From Candidatus Saccharimonadota bacterium (GTDB lineage: Bacteria > Patescibacteriota > Saccharimonadia > Saccharimonadales > Saccharimonadaceae), in the NCBI GenBank assembly GCA_017432025.1, contig JAFRJX010000002.1, forward strand, positions 19,371 through 83,370: a DNA stretch of 64,000 nucleotides, read 5' to 3'. Below, piece by piece: positions 39,825 to 49,525 of this stretch. Below the pieces are notes generated by a model. The model was not told the DNA's origin and made no database searches. It worked only from the letters and a program-made list of their open reading frames with translations. The stretch's first letter is position 1, and each line of letters begins with the position of its first letter. The position numbers were made by a program, and so were the translations under genes.

Positions 39825-41864
39825 ATGGCAAAAAAGAAAGCAGCTATTGCTTTTTCGGTAGCAGCGCTTGCGGCAGGCGTCAATATTTTGGCGCCGCATT
39901 TCGTGGGTGGTGCCTATGCCTACACGATGGACGGTGGTTATGCCGTACCAGAGGGTGAGACCGAACAAGCAAAGTATAACGATCTGAAACAAGCGATTGC
40001 GGATGGCGAGAACGTAAAGCTTGGCTCAGATATTACGTACTATGTACAAGTATCCAAAAAACCGTCCATTACGGTTGATCATTCAATGACATTGGATTTG
40101 AATGGTCACGTGCTGGATACCGCTAGTACCAGTGGTGGTTCTGGTGGTAATACTGCGATTGCTGTAACCGGCGAGGGTTCAGTTTTAACAGTACTTGATT
40201 CTAGTAATGAAAAAACCGGTACGATTCGCTATGGTCACACTGGCAACACTGCGCCAGAGCTGATCAGAGTGGAAGCTGGCGCAAAGTTAGTGTTAAATAG
40301 CGGTACGCTAGTTTCTCCGCTCGGTAGAGCAAATAATAGAGAAGGTTTCGCTGTGAAAGTTGCAACTGATGGCGCATTCGAAATGAACGGTGGCGAAATC
40401 AAGAGTCCAGGAGAAGCACCAAGCGGCTACTATGGTATTTACGCTGGTGGTGCTGGTACGATTGACCTCAATGCAGGTAGTGTTACGACTAATGGTACCG
40501 CGGCTTGGATCAAAACCGGTGCTGCCGTAATCAATATTAAGAGTGGCGTAGTACTTACTGGTACTACCGGCAAAGATCTTGAAATTGATACAACTACGGC
40601 GACTGGTACAGTAACTGGTGTAACTTTGAAGGATGCTGTAATCGCGGGTGCCGTTGTGTTAAATAATGTTACCATCACCGGCGATCTTGACGTCAAGGGT
40701 GGCGAGCGTACACTTAGCGGTGTTACGGTTGGTGGTGCCATGAATATCACTGCTGGTACCACGACGGTTGAGAATGTGACTGTAACTGGTCTAACTTCCG
40801 TAACGGGTGGTACTACGACATTTGGTAACGGTGCGGTCCTCAACGGTGGCTTGGCTTATCAAGCATCATACAGCACTAATCTAACGATTAATGAAGGTGC
40901 AGAGATTAACGGTTTCACTCAGACTGGCAAGTCCATGAACATGAGCTATACCGACAAAGATACAAAAGAAAAAGTTTCCACCACAGTAGATTCTTATGGT
41001 AGTTTAACGATTAACGGCGGTACATTTACCGGTTCGTTTAGCGTTCCTACCGCAGAGCAGATTGAACAGAGCAATACTGCTCGTGAAAATTTCGTAAACG
41101 CTTACAATGAGCATTCCACGGCAAGCAACCCAATCACTTATGTACCTTATGCGATTGCTCCGGAAGTTTCTGGCGGTACTTTTATGGTAGAGCCAAGCGC
41201 GGATGCGATTACGCCAGGTAACGAAGCCGAGCTTAATAATAACGGTGTATACGAGATCTATCCAATCAATGTTGACTATAATAACGAATTCCTTGAAGAC
41301 GGTGGTGCGGTGGCAGGCCATGTCTCTACCACGGTTGAATTTAATAGCGAGCTAATTGTCGATAGGAAAGCAACGCTGAGTGCGGTAGATGCGACTGCGG
41401 GTGGTTTAACGCTTAATGCAGAGGAAGGTGGCACTTTAATTCTTGCGGCAGATGTCAATATGCTTGATCGTGACGGCCAAACCATTGGTATTAACGGTGT
41501 AGATATGACGCTTGTATTCGATTTGACCGCAGAACAAGGTGTTGCACTTTCGCAATACGATGGTGGTGTGGCGATTGTCTACTTCGAAAACGGTGTTGAG
41601 GTAGAGCGCCATACGGCACAGCTTCTTGGCGAAACTGGTCACCAATGGGTTGAAGGTGCTATTACTCACCTTTCCACCTATGGTGTGGTTGGCCTTGGTA
41701 ATTCAGCTGCGCCAACTCCAGCTGGTACTCCAGACACTGGTAGATTCACGATGGTGACTGCATCAGCAACGGGTGCTTCAATGGTGGCCGCTGTAATGGT
41801 TGGCATGATTGTGTCAGCGGCGACATTTAGAAAATTGCGCCACATGCGCCTATACAGAAGATAG
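39825..41864 (+). CDS. Surface beta-helix-like protein with sortase-type C-terminus
   Basis: Exported 679-residue protein. The signal peptide covers about 1-32. The body is rich in Gly, Thr, Val and Asn in short repeated strands (GSVTTNGTAAW, GAVVLNNVTITGDL, GGAMNITAGTTTV and similar), the pattern of a right-handed parallel beta-helix adhesin or glycan-binding protein. The C-terminus has TPDTG (635-639), a hydrophobic stretch of about 25 residues and a basic KLRHMRLYRR tail, the tripartite layout of a sortase substrate, although the first residue is Thr instead of Leu. No sortase is encoded here. It stands first in the island that splits the ribosomal operon. Confidence 0.85.
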   Translation: MAKKKAAIAFSVAALAAGVNILAPHFVGGAYAYTMDGGYAVPEGETEQAKYNDLKQAIADGENVKLGSDITYYVQVSKKPSITVDHSMTLDLNGHVLDTASTSGGSGGNTAIAVTGEGSVLTVLDSSNEKTGTIRYGHTGNTAPELIRVEAGAKLVLNSGTLVSPLGRANNREGFAVKVATDGAFEMNGGEIKSPGEAPSGYYGIYAGGAGTIDLNAGSVTTNGTAAWIKTGAAVINIKSGVVLTGTTGKDLEIDTTTATGTVTGVTLKDAVIAGAVVLNNVTITGDLDVKGGERTLSGVTVGGAMNITAGTTTVENVTVTGLTSVTGGTTTFGNGAVLNGGLAYQASYSTNLTINEGAEINGFTQTGKSMNMSYTDKDTKEKVSTTVDSYGSLTINGGTFTGSFSVPTAEQIEQSNTARENFVNAYNEHSTASNPITYVPYAIAPEVSGGTFMVEPSADAITPGNEAELNNNGVYEIYPINVDYNNEFLEDGGAVAGHVSTTVEFNSELIVDRKATLSAVDATAGGLTLNAEEGGTLILAADVNMLDRDGQTIGINGVDMTLVFDLTAEQGVALSQYDGGVAIVYFENGVEVERHTAQLLGETGHQWVEGAITHLSTYGVVGLGNSAAPTPAGTPDTGRFTMVTASATGASMVAAVMVGMIVSAATFRKLRHMRLYRR

Positions 41865-41880
41865 TAAAACACAGAGAGAA

Positions 41881-41906
41881 GAGCCCGTAAACGCGGGCTC
41901 TTTTTT
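41881..41906 (+). terminator. Terminator of the surface protein gene
   Basis: GAGCCCG-TAAACG-CGGGCTC followed by six T residues. Confidence 0.88.
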
Positions 41907-41941
41907 GATCACGCCTATGGTTTTTATATTATGTATAATAA

Positions 41942-42002
41942 TTGACAATTTGGCAACTCTGTGATATATTAATAGATAGTTGGTGGGCATCATAGGAGAA
42001 GG
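41942..42002 (+). promoter_or_regulatory. Promoter and leader of the sugar transferase
   Basis: TTGACA at 41942-41947, a 17-base spacer and extended TGATATATT with hexamer 41965-41970. The leader reads TTGGTGGGCATC...GGAGAAGG before the ATG. The same leader element precedes the LCP gene at 52138. Confidence 0.65.
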
Positions 42003-42725
42003 ATGCCAAAGAAGAAAATTGTTGCGAGCACTGCGGAACAGCAGGTGCTTAAAATCAGTACGGTCAGAACGCCACTGCAAGAGAAACTCCATGCAGTGCA
42101 TTTTGTAGTTTATGGCACCTTCAAGCGCGTAATGGATCTCACGATTTCGGCGGTAGTACTAGTGTTGCTATCGCCGCTTTTCGTGATTACGGCGATTGCA
42201 ATTAAATGCGATTCAAAGGGTCCAGTTTTATTTAAGCAACTTCGCACCGGTAAGGACGGCAAGGAATTCTATATCTTTAAATTCCGTTCGATGGTGGCAG
42301 ATAATGATGTGATGAATACTAAATGCGAGGATCAGTATACGAAGGTGGGGAAGCTGATTCGGAGAACCTCGATCGACGAGCTTCCGCAGTTTATTAATGT
42401 GTTTCTTGGACAGATGAGTTTTATTGGGCCGAGGCCATGGATTCCACAATACTGGCAGAATATGAATGAGATGGAACGTGGACGCGCTAAAGTCCGCCCT
42501 GGTATTACCGGACTCGCTGCAGCGAAGGGCAGAAACGGCCTCACGATTTTTGAGAAGATTGATTACGACCTAGAATACGTGGAGAATTATTCGCTATGGA
42601 TGGATATGAAAGTCATCTTTATTACCGTGAAGACTGTCTTTACGGGTGAAGGAGTGGATGCCGGTAAGGCCGGAATCCATGACGATATAAGGGATTTAAA
42701 GAAAAGGAATCGTGCAGCACTGTAG
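42003..42725 (+). CDS. Initiating sugar transferase (polyprenyl-phosphate glycosyl-1-phosphate transferase)
   Basis: Starts a polysaccharide repeat by moving a sugar-1-phosphate onto undecaprenyl phosphate. 240 residues: short cytoplasmic N-terminus, one membrane helix (about 42-65), then the bacterial sugar transferase domain with KRVMDL, GPVLFKQLRTGKDGKEFYIFKFRSM, TSIDELPQFINVFLGQMSFIGPRP and RPGITG. It is the short WbaP/WcaJ C-terminal type without the extra N-terminal helices. The sugar is not predictable. Confidence 0.95.
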   Translation: MPKKKIVASTAEQQVLKISTVRTPLQEKLHAVHFVVYGTFKRVMDLTISAVVLVLLSPLFVITAIAIKCDSKGPVLFKQLRTGKDGKEFYIFKFRSMVADNDVMNTKCEDQYTKVGKLIRRTSIDELPQFINVFLGQMSFIGPRPWIPQYWQNMNEMERGRAKVRPGITGLAAAKGRNGLTIFEKIDYDLEYVENYSLWMDMKVIFITVKTVFTGEGVDAGKAGIHDDIRDLKKRNRAAL

Positions 42726-42743
42726 TGTCTGTTTATTGTTGAA

Positions 42744-43634
42744 ATGAAGAATACGATAGACTGTAGCAACCGACACGCTTTTCTTATCATGGCCCATAAA
42801 GATGATGTTGTTTTTCGTACGCTAATACGGATGCTTGATAATCCCCGCAATGATATTTTTATCCATATGGATTTAAAGAATAAGAATTATAAAGAACCAG
42901 AGATCAGCAGTTTAGTAAAAAATTGTAATATATATCATTGCCCTCGCATAAAGGTGACCTGGGGTGGATACAGTATGATAATGGCCGAATTGCTATTGTT
43001 AAAAGAAGCTTCAGAAAAAGGACATTATAAGTATTACCATTTGTTATCAGGGCAAGACTTGCCAATTAAAAAACAAGAATATATCCAAAGATTCTTTGAT
43101 GATAATGGTGGTAAGGAATTTGTTCAATTCCAGAGTCCAACTTTTTCATTCCAATCTAGAGTACGATATTATCATCTTTTACAGGAAAAAATAGGAAAAG
43201 CGGGCCCATTCGTCATTCGTGCTTGTAATAAGGTTTTATTAGGTGCTCAAAAGGGTTTAGGCATTAATAGAAATACTGGCGTTGTATTTCAAAAAGGCGC
43301 AAATTGGTTTAGCATCACTGACGGCCTTGCTCGATATGTTTTGTCAAAGGAGATGTGGATTGAGAAAACATTTAAGCATACAAAGTGCTGCGACGAAGTA
43401 TTCTTACAGACCATAGTAACGAATTCAGAATATAATGATAATCTATTCCATGATAGGTACGATGATAATCCTTGCGCCATCATGCGTTTGGCTGACTTTA
43501 AGAGAGGGAATCCATATATTTTTAGAAAATCTGATTATTCTGAATTAGAAAAAAGCAACTGTCTGTTTGCTAGAAAGTTTGATGCTGCTATTGATCAAAA
43601 AATCGTAAATGATATTTTTGAAAAATATCGATAA
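42744..43634 (+). CDS. Core-2/I-branching-type glycosyltransferase (GT14)
   Basis: 296-residue cytoplasmic glycosyltransferase resembling beta-1,6-N-acetylglucosaminyltransferases. Visible family segments: AFLIMAHKDD near the start, DIFIHMDLK, VTWGGYSMIMAELLLLKEA and YYHLLSGQDLPIK. It probably adds a branch sugar to the polysaccharide. It marks the left edge of a visibly more AT-rich stretch. Confidence 0.88.
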   Translation: MKNTIDCSNRHAFLIMAHKDDVVFRTLIRMLDNPRNDIFIHMDLKNKNYKEPEISSLVKNCNIYHCPRIKVTWGGYSMIMAELLLLKEASEKGHYKYYHLLSGQDLPIKKQEYIQRFFDDNGGKEFVQFQSPTFSFQSRVRYYHLLQEKIGKAGPFVIRACNKVLLGAQKGLGINRNTGVVFQKGANWFSITDGLARYVLSKEMWIEKTFKHTKCCDEVFLQTIVTNSEYNDNLFHDRYDDNPCAIMRLADFKRGNPYIFRKSDYSELEKSNCLFARKFDAAIDQKIVNDIFEKYR

Positions 43635-43645
43635 TTATTCTTAGG

Positions 43646-44647
43646 CTATATTTTTTTATAGATATCGTTTAGGCTTTTGCGTGGGCTATATGGAATTGCC
43701 ATTTTGTCGCAATAGTATCCTGCCGCAATAAAAACCGCAATTCTTTCGCCACTCGGAATGTTCAGTATTCTTTTTACTGTCTCTTCCTCTTTCACGGTGT
43801 TCCCAAATTGGCAAAAACAAGATCCGATTCCAATAGAGTGCAACGCATTTGCTAAATTCATAGAGAATAAACCAGCGTTGAACCAGCCTTGGTTGCGTTC
43901 TCCTATCATATAGTTGGCGTTTATATTAAAGGTGACTACTAATAGATTGATTGTATCCTTTTCAAAACCGCCAAAGCCTTGCGCTAACTGTATTAATTTG
44001 TTTGCTTTTGTTTTATCATTCACGTAGTATACTTTACACATTTGTCTATTGCAGGCTGATGGAGATAGTGCAGCGATTTCGACAGCTTTTTCCATATCTG
44101 AGTCCGTTATTTTTTTTGGCAGAAACTCGCGGACTGAATGTCTACTGAAAAGGAATTGCCTGTAATCTATGGTCGCATCTTTTATAAAGTCTTTTTTGAA
44201 TATGGTATGGCTGCCGACGTCCATTTGCTTGATGTTTTTATATTCTCTTAGGTTATTAATGACCGTTTTGTACTCATCTGATTCTTGCCAGCCCATTTTT
44301 TCGTAGAATGAAGCATATCCGCGTAAGATGTTTATGGCATTTATAAAAGCAAAGTCATTTTCGTAATCCGAGTACAATGAATAACGACTAAGCATTTTTA
44401 TCAATTCTGTGGTTTTTTTGCCTCCAAATCTGCGAGGGTTTTTATTGGACATGCCTTTTTCGAGTGAATGGGATATTAGCAACATATTGTATCCGAGTTT
44501 TTCTTTGTTTTCTTTGGAGTGCGAATAATTCTTTCTGAAAAAACGTTTATCGTAACTAAATTGCGAATTAAACTTGTGGTGTTCGTTTAATTGTTTTAAA
44601 CCAGGCGTCTTTTTAATGCCTTTATTAATAATTGTTTTTAGATTCAT
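43646..44647 (-). CDS. Nitroreductase-family flavoprotein of the polysaccharide locus
   Basis: 333 residues. An N-terminal helical extension of about 165 residues precedes an FMN-binding nitroreductase fold with SRHSVREF, ALSPSACNRQ and GIGSCFCQFG. Proteins of this layout occur in polysaccharide clusters; the reaction is not known. It is the last gene of a seven-gene minus-strand operon. Confidence 0.83.
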   Translation of the reverse strand: MNLKTIINKGIKKTPGLKQLNEHHKFNSQFSYDKRFFRKNYSHSKENKEKLGYNMLLISHSLEKGMSNKNPRRFGGKKTTELIKMLSRYSLYSDYENDFAFINAINILRGYASFYEKMGWQESDEYKTVINNLREYKNIKQMDVGSHTIFKKDFIKDATIDYRQFLFSRHSVREFLPKKITDSDMEKAVEIAALSPSACNRQMCKVYYVNDKTKANKLIQLAQGFGGFEKDTINLLVVTFNINANYMIGERNQGWFNAGLFSMNLANALHSIGIGSCFCQFGNTVKEEETVKRILNIPSGERIAVFIAAGYYCDKMAIPYSPRKSLNDIYKKI

Positions 44648-44649
44648 GA

Positions 44650-46182
44650 TTATCTCTTTCCTTTCTTTGGTATTTTATTAAAGAATGAATCTACGAGGTG
44701 TCTTTCGTATTTATTCATGACAAGGCAGTAGGCTGTGGTTAGATATGCTATAGTATAAAGTGTTCCATATAGTAAGATTGCCTCCCAACCTTTTAGCTGT
44801 GTATAATAAATAGTCACGACGATTAACGAAATAGGGATTAAAAACTTAACTGCCATCCAGAAAATATTAGCCCAGAACTTCATTATATTGAGTTTAATCT
44901 CTTTTTTATAGTATATATTTATCATTATTACGTTGCAAATAATTATAGCAATAGTTGTGCCGACTGCTGCGCCTATTGCTCCATATGCCTTTGCTAAGAA
45001 TATGCTAAGAATGATATTAAACACTGCCATGATCGAGGTGGTGATCGCCTTGAATTTGTATTTATTCATTGCCTGCATAATAGATAATCCTGTGTTTTGT
45101 ATCAATGGCAACATAGTCGGTATAATTAGAAGAAGCGTAACGATATATGATTCGTTGAATCCATCTCCTAGCCACATTTTTATAAACTCTTTACCCAACA
45201 GGACAAAACCACTTGTCACTAGGAAGATTAGCATAAATTGGATTCTTCCTACCTTTATCATCTCATTAGTTAATTCTTCGCTAGATGCTTTTTTTGCTAC
45301 CATTTTTGATACTTTTGGTAACATTATGCTAGAAATGGCAGTAGATAAGTTAATAAACATAGCATTGATTTGTGATGCGGCCGAATAGACTGCTACCGCA
45401 ATAGTACCAGAGGTTATTCCTAGAATGAATTGATCTGCATGCCAGTTCACTTGGTCTACAATTTGAGTAAGGAAGATGTAAAATGAATATCCGAATATTA
45501 CTTTAAATATGCTTTTATCAAAACCCTGATATTTGATAGATATTTTTAGTTTTTTCTTGCAATAAATATAGTTAGTTATTAGCACGGTTATATTTACTAG
45601 AGTGATTATCATACAGAGTGCTACTGATTTATACCCCATAAATAAAATCGGAATCATTAGTAGTGGTTTTATTATTGTGCTGATAATTGAAACAAGTTTT
45701 TGATATACAAATTTTTCGCTAGCAGTAATAATCGAGCTGTAGATGCTGAATGAAAAAGTCAAGAATAGGTTTAGGGATAGAATCATCAGCATGATCTTCA
45801 TTTTTTTGACGTCTTCAGCTACCATTGAACTTCCGAATAAAGACGATGCATTTATTGACATCATCAAGCCAATTGCTGCTGCTATAAGTCCGATAAGTAT
45901 ATATACCATGCGAAACATGCCGTGCAGTGCTTTCTCTTTTTCGGTTTCGCCAGTTGCTCGATATTTAGCCGTGTGGACAATTATTGCATTACCGAATCCC
46001 AAATCCAATACAGTTAGATACCCGATGATCGATGAAACTAGGGAATATAAGCCGTACTCGCTTTGGCCAAGTTTTGAGACAAGAAACGGAGTATATATCA
46101 ATTGCACTACCGTATTTGCTACAATTGATATGTATGACAGGATGGCGCCAATTTTGCGTTGCTTGCTAGTTTTCATCTTCAA
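44650..46182 (-). CDS. Polysaccharide flippase (Wzx family)
   Basis: Moves lipid-linked oligosaccharide units across the membrane. 510 residues with about 12-14 transmembrane helices of the MOP/MVF superfamily; the N-terminus (RKIGAILSYISIVANTVVQLIYTPFL) and GYLTVLDLGFGNA are typical. Its start overlaps the end of the pyruvyl transferase gene by 17 bases. Confidence 0.92.
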   Translation of the reverse strand: MKMKTSKQRKIGAILSYISIVANTVVQLIYTPFLVSKLGQSEYGLYSLVSSIIGYLTVLDLGFGNAIIVHTAKYRATGETEKEKALHGMFRMVYILIGLIAAAIGLMMSINASSLFGSSMVAEDVKKMKIMLMILSLNLFLTFSFSIYSSIITASEKFVYQKLVSIISTIIKPLLMIPILFMGYKSVALCMIITLVNITVLITNYIYCKKKLKISIKYQGFDKSIFKVIFGYSFYIFLTQIVDQVNWHADQFILGITSGTIAVAVYSAASQINAMFINLSTAISSIMLPKVSKMVAKKASSEELTNEMIKVGRIQFMLIFLVTSGFVLLGKEFIKMWLGDGFNESYIVTLLLIIPTMLPLIQNTGLSIMQAMNKYKFKAITTSIMAVFNIILSIFLAKAYGAIGAAVGTTIAIIICNVIMINIYYKKEIKLNIMKFWANIFWMAVKFLIPISLIVVTIYYTQLKGWEAILLYGTLYTIAYLTTAYCLVMNKYERHLVDSFFNKIPKKGKR

Positions 46183-47209
46183 CTTCCAGTGCTGTTTTTA
46201 AATACCGTAGTGATTCTTTCCTTCTTGTTTCGAGGATTGAATTAACCTTTGAATAGTCCAGATTCACATTTTCTTTGGTGATACTTGTGCCGTTGTACTC
46301 CCGATTTTTTAATTCGAAAGTGTTAATAAGGTTTTGCAATCTAGTAAACATATAGGAGTGCTTTCCGGTGCGTCTAAACGCTACAAATGGGCGCTCGAAG
46401 ATAATTGAGAATACGCATGCGTGGAAAGAATCCGTGCATATTAATGCCGCATGATGTATTAAGTATAAAAACTCCTCGACGCCATATTTCGAGTCATTTC
46501 TGTCAGAAAACGGGATTATTCTATAGCCATGTTCCAATGCAAAAGTATTGATTGCATCCATCTGTTCAGTTCCGCCCAATATATAGCACAGAATATACTT
46601 TTCGCCCGTTTCTATATTTTTTGGTTTTTTCTCGAGTTTGATGTAATCTTCTTTACTTAATAACAATGTTGGATCGAGCACGACCTCGATTTCTTTGTCT
46701 GTAATAGGTTGCAACAAATCTTTTGCAGAGCGTTCTCTTACGGATATCCTTTTGTAGTTGTTAAGTGATGCTTTAAACCTGGATAGTTCATCTTCAGTAA
46801 GGGTTTCTTTGCCTATGGATGCCGCGTATGAAACCTTGACACTTTCATTGGGAACATCAATAAGAAAAGGTCTATTTTTGAAAAAATTCGGATTCCAAAC
46901 CTGATCTGATCCAACTACCGAATAGTCAGTTTGTTTGATGATTGATTTTTCTCTAATATATTTTCTAGTAAATTTTTTTAGTTTAACTTCTTTTTTGTTA
47001 AATAATCCTAGTGGAGTATTATGTTTTAGAAATTCCTTGATAATAGACTTAAATGTTTTTCTTTTATATGCATAAGTTTTGAAACCAAGTTTATTTAACA
47101 CCTTTGTCAATGCAAAAAGCTGCAATCTGTTCCCATAATTGTAATAACCGGGAAGCGTGAAAATAGTGCATGTTCGTTTGCTAGTTGTTATCTTTTTATC
47201 CTTTTTCAT
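46166..47209 (-). CDS. Polysaccharide pyruvyl transferase family protein
   Basis: 347-residue cytoplasmic enzyme of the WcaK/CsaB family, which adds ketal pyruvate to sugars and gives a negative charge. YYNYGNRLQLFAL near the N-terminus, VVGSDQVWNPNFF, AASIG and VSIFERPFVAFRR-like C-terminal segments support this. Overlaps its neighbours at both ends, consistent with one operon. Confidence 0.87.
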   Translation of the reverse strand: MKKDKKITTSKRTCTIFTLPGYYNYGNRLQLFALTKVLNKLGFKTYAYKRKTFKSIIKEFLKHNTPLGLFNKKEVKLKKFTRKYIREKSIIKQTDYSVVGSDQVWNPNFFKNRPFLIDVPNESVKVSYAASIGKETLTEDELSRFKASLNNYKRISVRERSAKDLLQPITDKEIEVVLDPTLLLSKEDYIKLEKKPKNIETGEKYILCYILGGTEQMDAINTFALEHGYRIIPFSDRNDSKYGVEEFLYLIHHAALICTDSFHACVFSIIFERPFVAFRRTGKHSYMFTRLQNLINTFELKNREYNGTSITKENVNLDYSKVNSILETRRKESLRYLKTALEVEDEN

Positions 47210-48270
47210 TTATTAACTCCTTTATGTATTGTTTTGCTTAAAAACCCATATTGTTTTATGCATCTCCATAGATTGTCATAGTCAGCATTTATCAGTGCAA
47301 CCACCGCACGCTTGTCAATAATAGATTGCTTAAATGTCATATGCGTCAGATATGGTCTTAGTTCTTTTATGTCACAATTTGCATTGTTTTCTTTTTCAAG
47401 CGTTGCCGCGAAATCTTTCAAGAACTCTTTCTTATTGTATTTTTCAATTAGAGAAATTTTCTTTATTGTGTTCCATAACATGTAAAATTGTCGAAATATT
47501 GTTTCCCGCTTTAGTTGTTCGTCTTTTATATATTTGTTGGAATAGGCAATTATTCTATTGCTGATATACGCACGGTCTAGCGCGTTCTGTATAATTCTGC
47601 CTTTATCGATGCTGTGCGATATAGACTGAGAGCTGACGTTGTATTCATATAGTGCATTTGGCAGCAAAAGAACATGTTTAGTTTTACGATGGATGTCTAT
47701 ATTGATTAAAAGATCTTCTCCGAAGTCTATTTTGTTATTTAATGCTGTAGATTGTTTGATCAGATTGGTTTTATATAACTGCGACCATAGACTATTAAAT
47801 GTATATGTTGTCAATAATAGCCGTTCTATTTCTTTGTGCTCAATTACTCTTTCTCTGTCTAGATTTTTAATTGGGACGACTATTTTTTTATTAGATTTAT
47901 ATCTAGCGTTGAATCTAATAACATCTACATTGTATTGATTTAATTTGCTAACAAGTAGCGGAATTGCTCCAATAATCAGGGAATCATCCGAATCAACAAA
48001 CATTACGTAATCACCTGAAGCTTTTTCTATGCCGGCTTTTCTTGCTGCATTCGGTCCACCATGTTCTAGTTTAATTATTTTTATTTTTTTGTTTCCGCAT
48101 TGTACGTTTTTTATTATCTGAATAGAATTATCGGATGATCCGTCGTCAACAAGAATTATCTCGATATTGTCGTAGTTTTGGTTCAAGATAGATTCTATGC
48201 AATCCTCGATGGTGTGTTCAGAATTGAATACTGGTATTATCACGCTGATTAATGGAGCTTTATTCTTCAT
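47206..48270 (-). CDS. Family 2 glycosyltransferase
   Basis: 354 residues, GT-A fold: ISVIIPVFNSEHTIEDCIESIL at the N-terminus, DDGSSDNS, and the DxD-type metal site VDSDDS. The C-terminal 150 residues are family-variable. It overlaps the upstream gene by 11 bases and the downstream one by four. Confidence 0.93.
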   Translation of the reverse strand: MKNKAPLISVIIPVFNSEHTIEDCIESILNQNYDNIEIILVDDGSSDNSIQIIKNVQCGNKKIKIIKLEHGGPNAARKAGIEKASGDYVMFVDSDDSLIIGAIPLLVSKLNQYNVDVIRFNARYKSNKKIVVPIKNLDRERVIEHKEIERLLLTTYTFNSLWSQLYKTNLIKQSTALNNKIDFGEDLLINIDIHRKTKHVLLLPNALYEYNVSSQSISHSIDKGRIIQNALDRAYISNRIIAYSNKYIKDEQLKRETIFRQFYMLWNTIKKISLIEKYNKKEFLKDFAATLEKENNANCDIKELRPYLTHMTFKQSIIDKRAVVALINADYDNLWRCIKQYGFLSKTIHKGVNK

Positions 48271-49525
48271 ATTTTTTCTCCAATAATTCTATAGTCGTGC
48301 GCGTAGTATTCAAAGTAATTCGATTATAAAGGCCTGCTGAATCTATCTGTCTTAGCGAGAAATATCCACGTGTGCCCGTAAGTATTGCAATGGTAGTGAG
48401 TAATAATAGAATCCTCTTTTTATTCTTTGAATATTGAAGATAATCTGCTATTAACGGCAAATTCATCATGATTATAAAGAATCCATACCTAACGAATACT
48501 CCAGCGTTCAATATGGTTGCAAATATAAATACGGCCATATATGCGACAAATGATGAAAAATAGTTATTATCAGATTCATATTTTTTTGAGTGCCAAATAG
48601 CGAGTATCATGCTCAATACTGTATTAGCGATTGGAAGATACAAATTCCATCCAGTATGTAAATAGTCAAATTGGCTTCCGTTAACAAAGTATTCTGTAAA
48701 TTTACCATTTAATAGTGTTGCTACTATTGAGTCAGTGCCAAATATTTTACTGACGATGGTTGTTATGGTCCCAAAAAGGAATGCGATTGTGGCTACTATT
48801 ATCAAGCGATGTATGCGTATCTTTTTGAAGAATGGGAAAATGCTAAATGCAATCATGGCTAGTATCATATATATAGTTCCCATATGCAATAATGGCGCGA
48901 TGATGAAGAAAAGATAATGGCAATACTTTGTTTTTCTGAAGTAATACAAGTATATGCCTAATACTGTATTTATAGTTGCGGCATAGAACCAGAGTCCGCT
49001 AGCAAAGCCGATAAAGTTTAATCCTAATACGGCATATAATAGTAGAATAGTAAAAATTTTTCTGCTTACCATTTTTACTTCAGAGAGGTCGCATATTAGC
49101 CATGTTATTTCGGCATAACCAATAAAGACCAGTAGAAACTGTAATAAATCATAGTTTCCGATCTGTGCTACAAAATATTTTATTAAATAATGGATAGGCT
49201 CTAGACTGTGAGTTATGTATAACCATAGTTGGTTTGTGTTCCCCCCACTTAGAATAGATAATTGTTGGTGATGCCTGTAAAGATCCATCGATTCGCCTGG
49301 TTCCCAGATGTATGCTAGGATGGCCATTGATAAGGCGAATAGCAACCCGTGCCATTTTCTGGCTTTCCCTTTGTTAATAATCATGAAAACTATGCTGACT
49401 GGTATAGATAGAATAGGGAACAGTATAGTTAATATGATATTTATAAATACGAGGAATAAAGAAAAACCCTTCTCTTTGGTCTTGTTGGTATTACGATTAT
49501 CATCTATTGCTAACTGGTTTTTCAT
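48260..49525 (-). CDS. EpsG-like polysaccharide polymerase (Wzy role)
   Basis: 421-residue membrane protein with about ten helices. The extracytoplasmic segment ESMDLYRHHQQL resembles the EpsG family's acidic/Tyr signature. With the flippase next door it probably polymerises the repeat units. Wzy-type proteins diverge strongly, so the call rests on topology and context. Confidence 0.8.
   Translation of the reverse strand: MKNQLAIDDNRNTNKTKEKGFSLFLVFINIILTILFPILSIPVSIVFMIINKGKARKWHGLLFALSMAILAYIWEPGESMDLYRHHQQLSILSGGNTNQLWLYITHSLEPIHYLIKYFVAQIGNYDLLQFLLVFIGYAEITWLICDLSEVKMVSRKIFTILLLYAVLGLNFIGFASGLWFYAATINTVLGIYLYYFRKTKYCHYLFFIIAPLLHMGTIYMILAMIAFSIFPFFKKIRIHRLIIVATIAFLFGTITTIVSKIFGTDSIVATLLNGKFTEYFVNGSQFDYLHTGWNLYLPIANTVLSMILAIWHSKKYESDNNYFSSFVAYMAVFIFATILNAGVFVRYGFFIIMMNLPLIADYLQYSKNKKRILLLLTTIAILTGTRGYFSLRQIDSAGLYNRITLNTTRTTIELLEKKYEE

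Noticed and set aside
43635..43645. A terminator between the convergent GT14 and nitroreductase genes
   Set aside because: Only a very weak CTATA/TATAG stem within T-rich sequence is present inside the end of the nitroreductase gene; not convincing.
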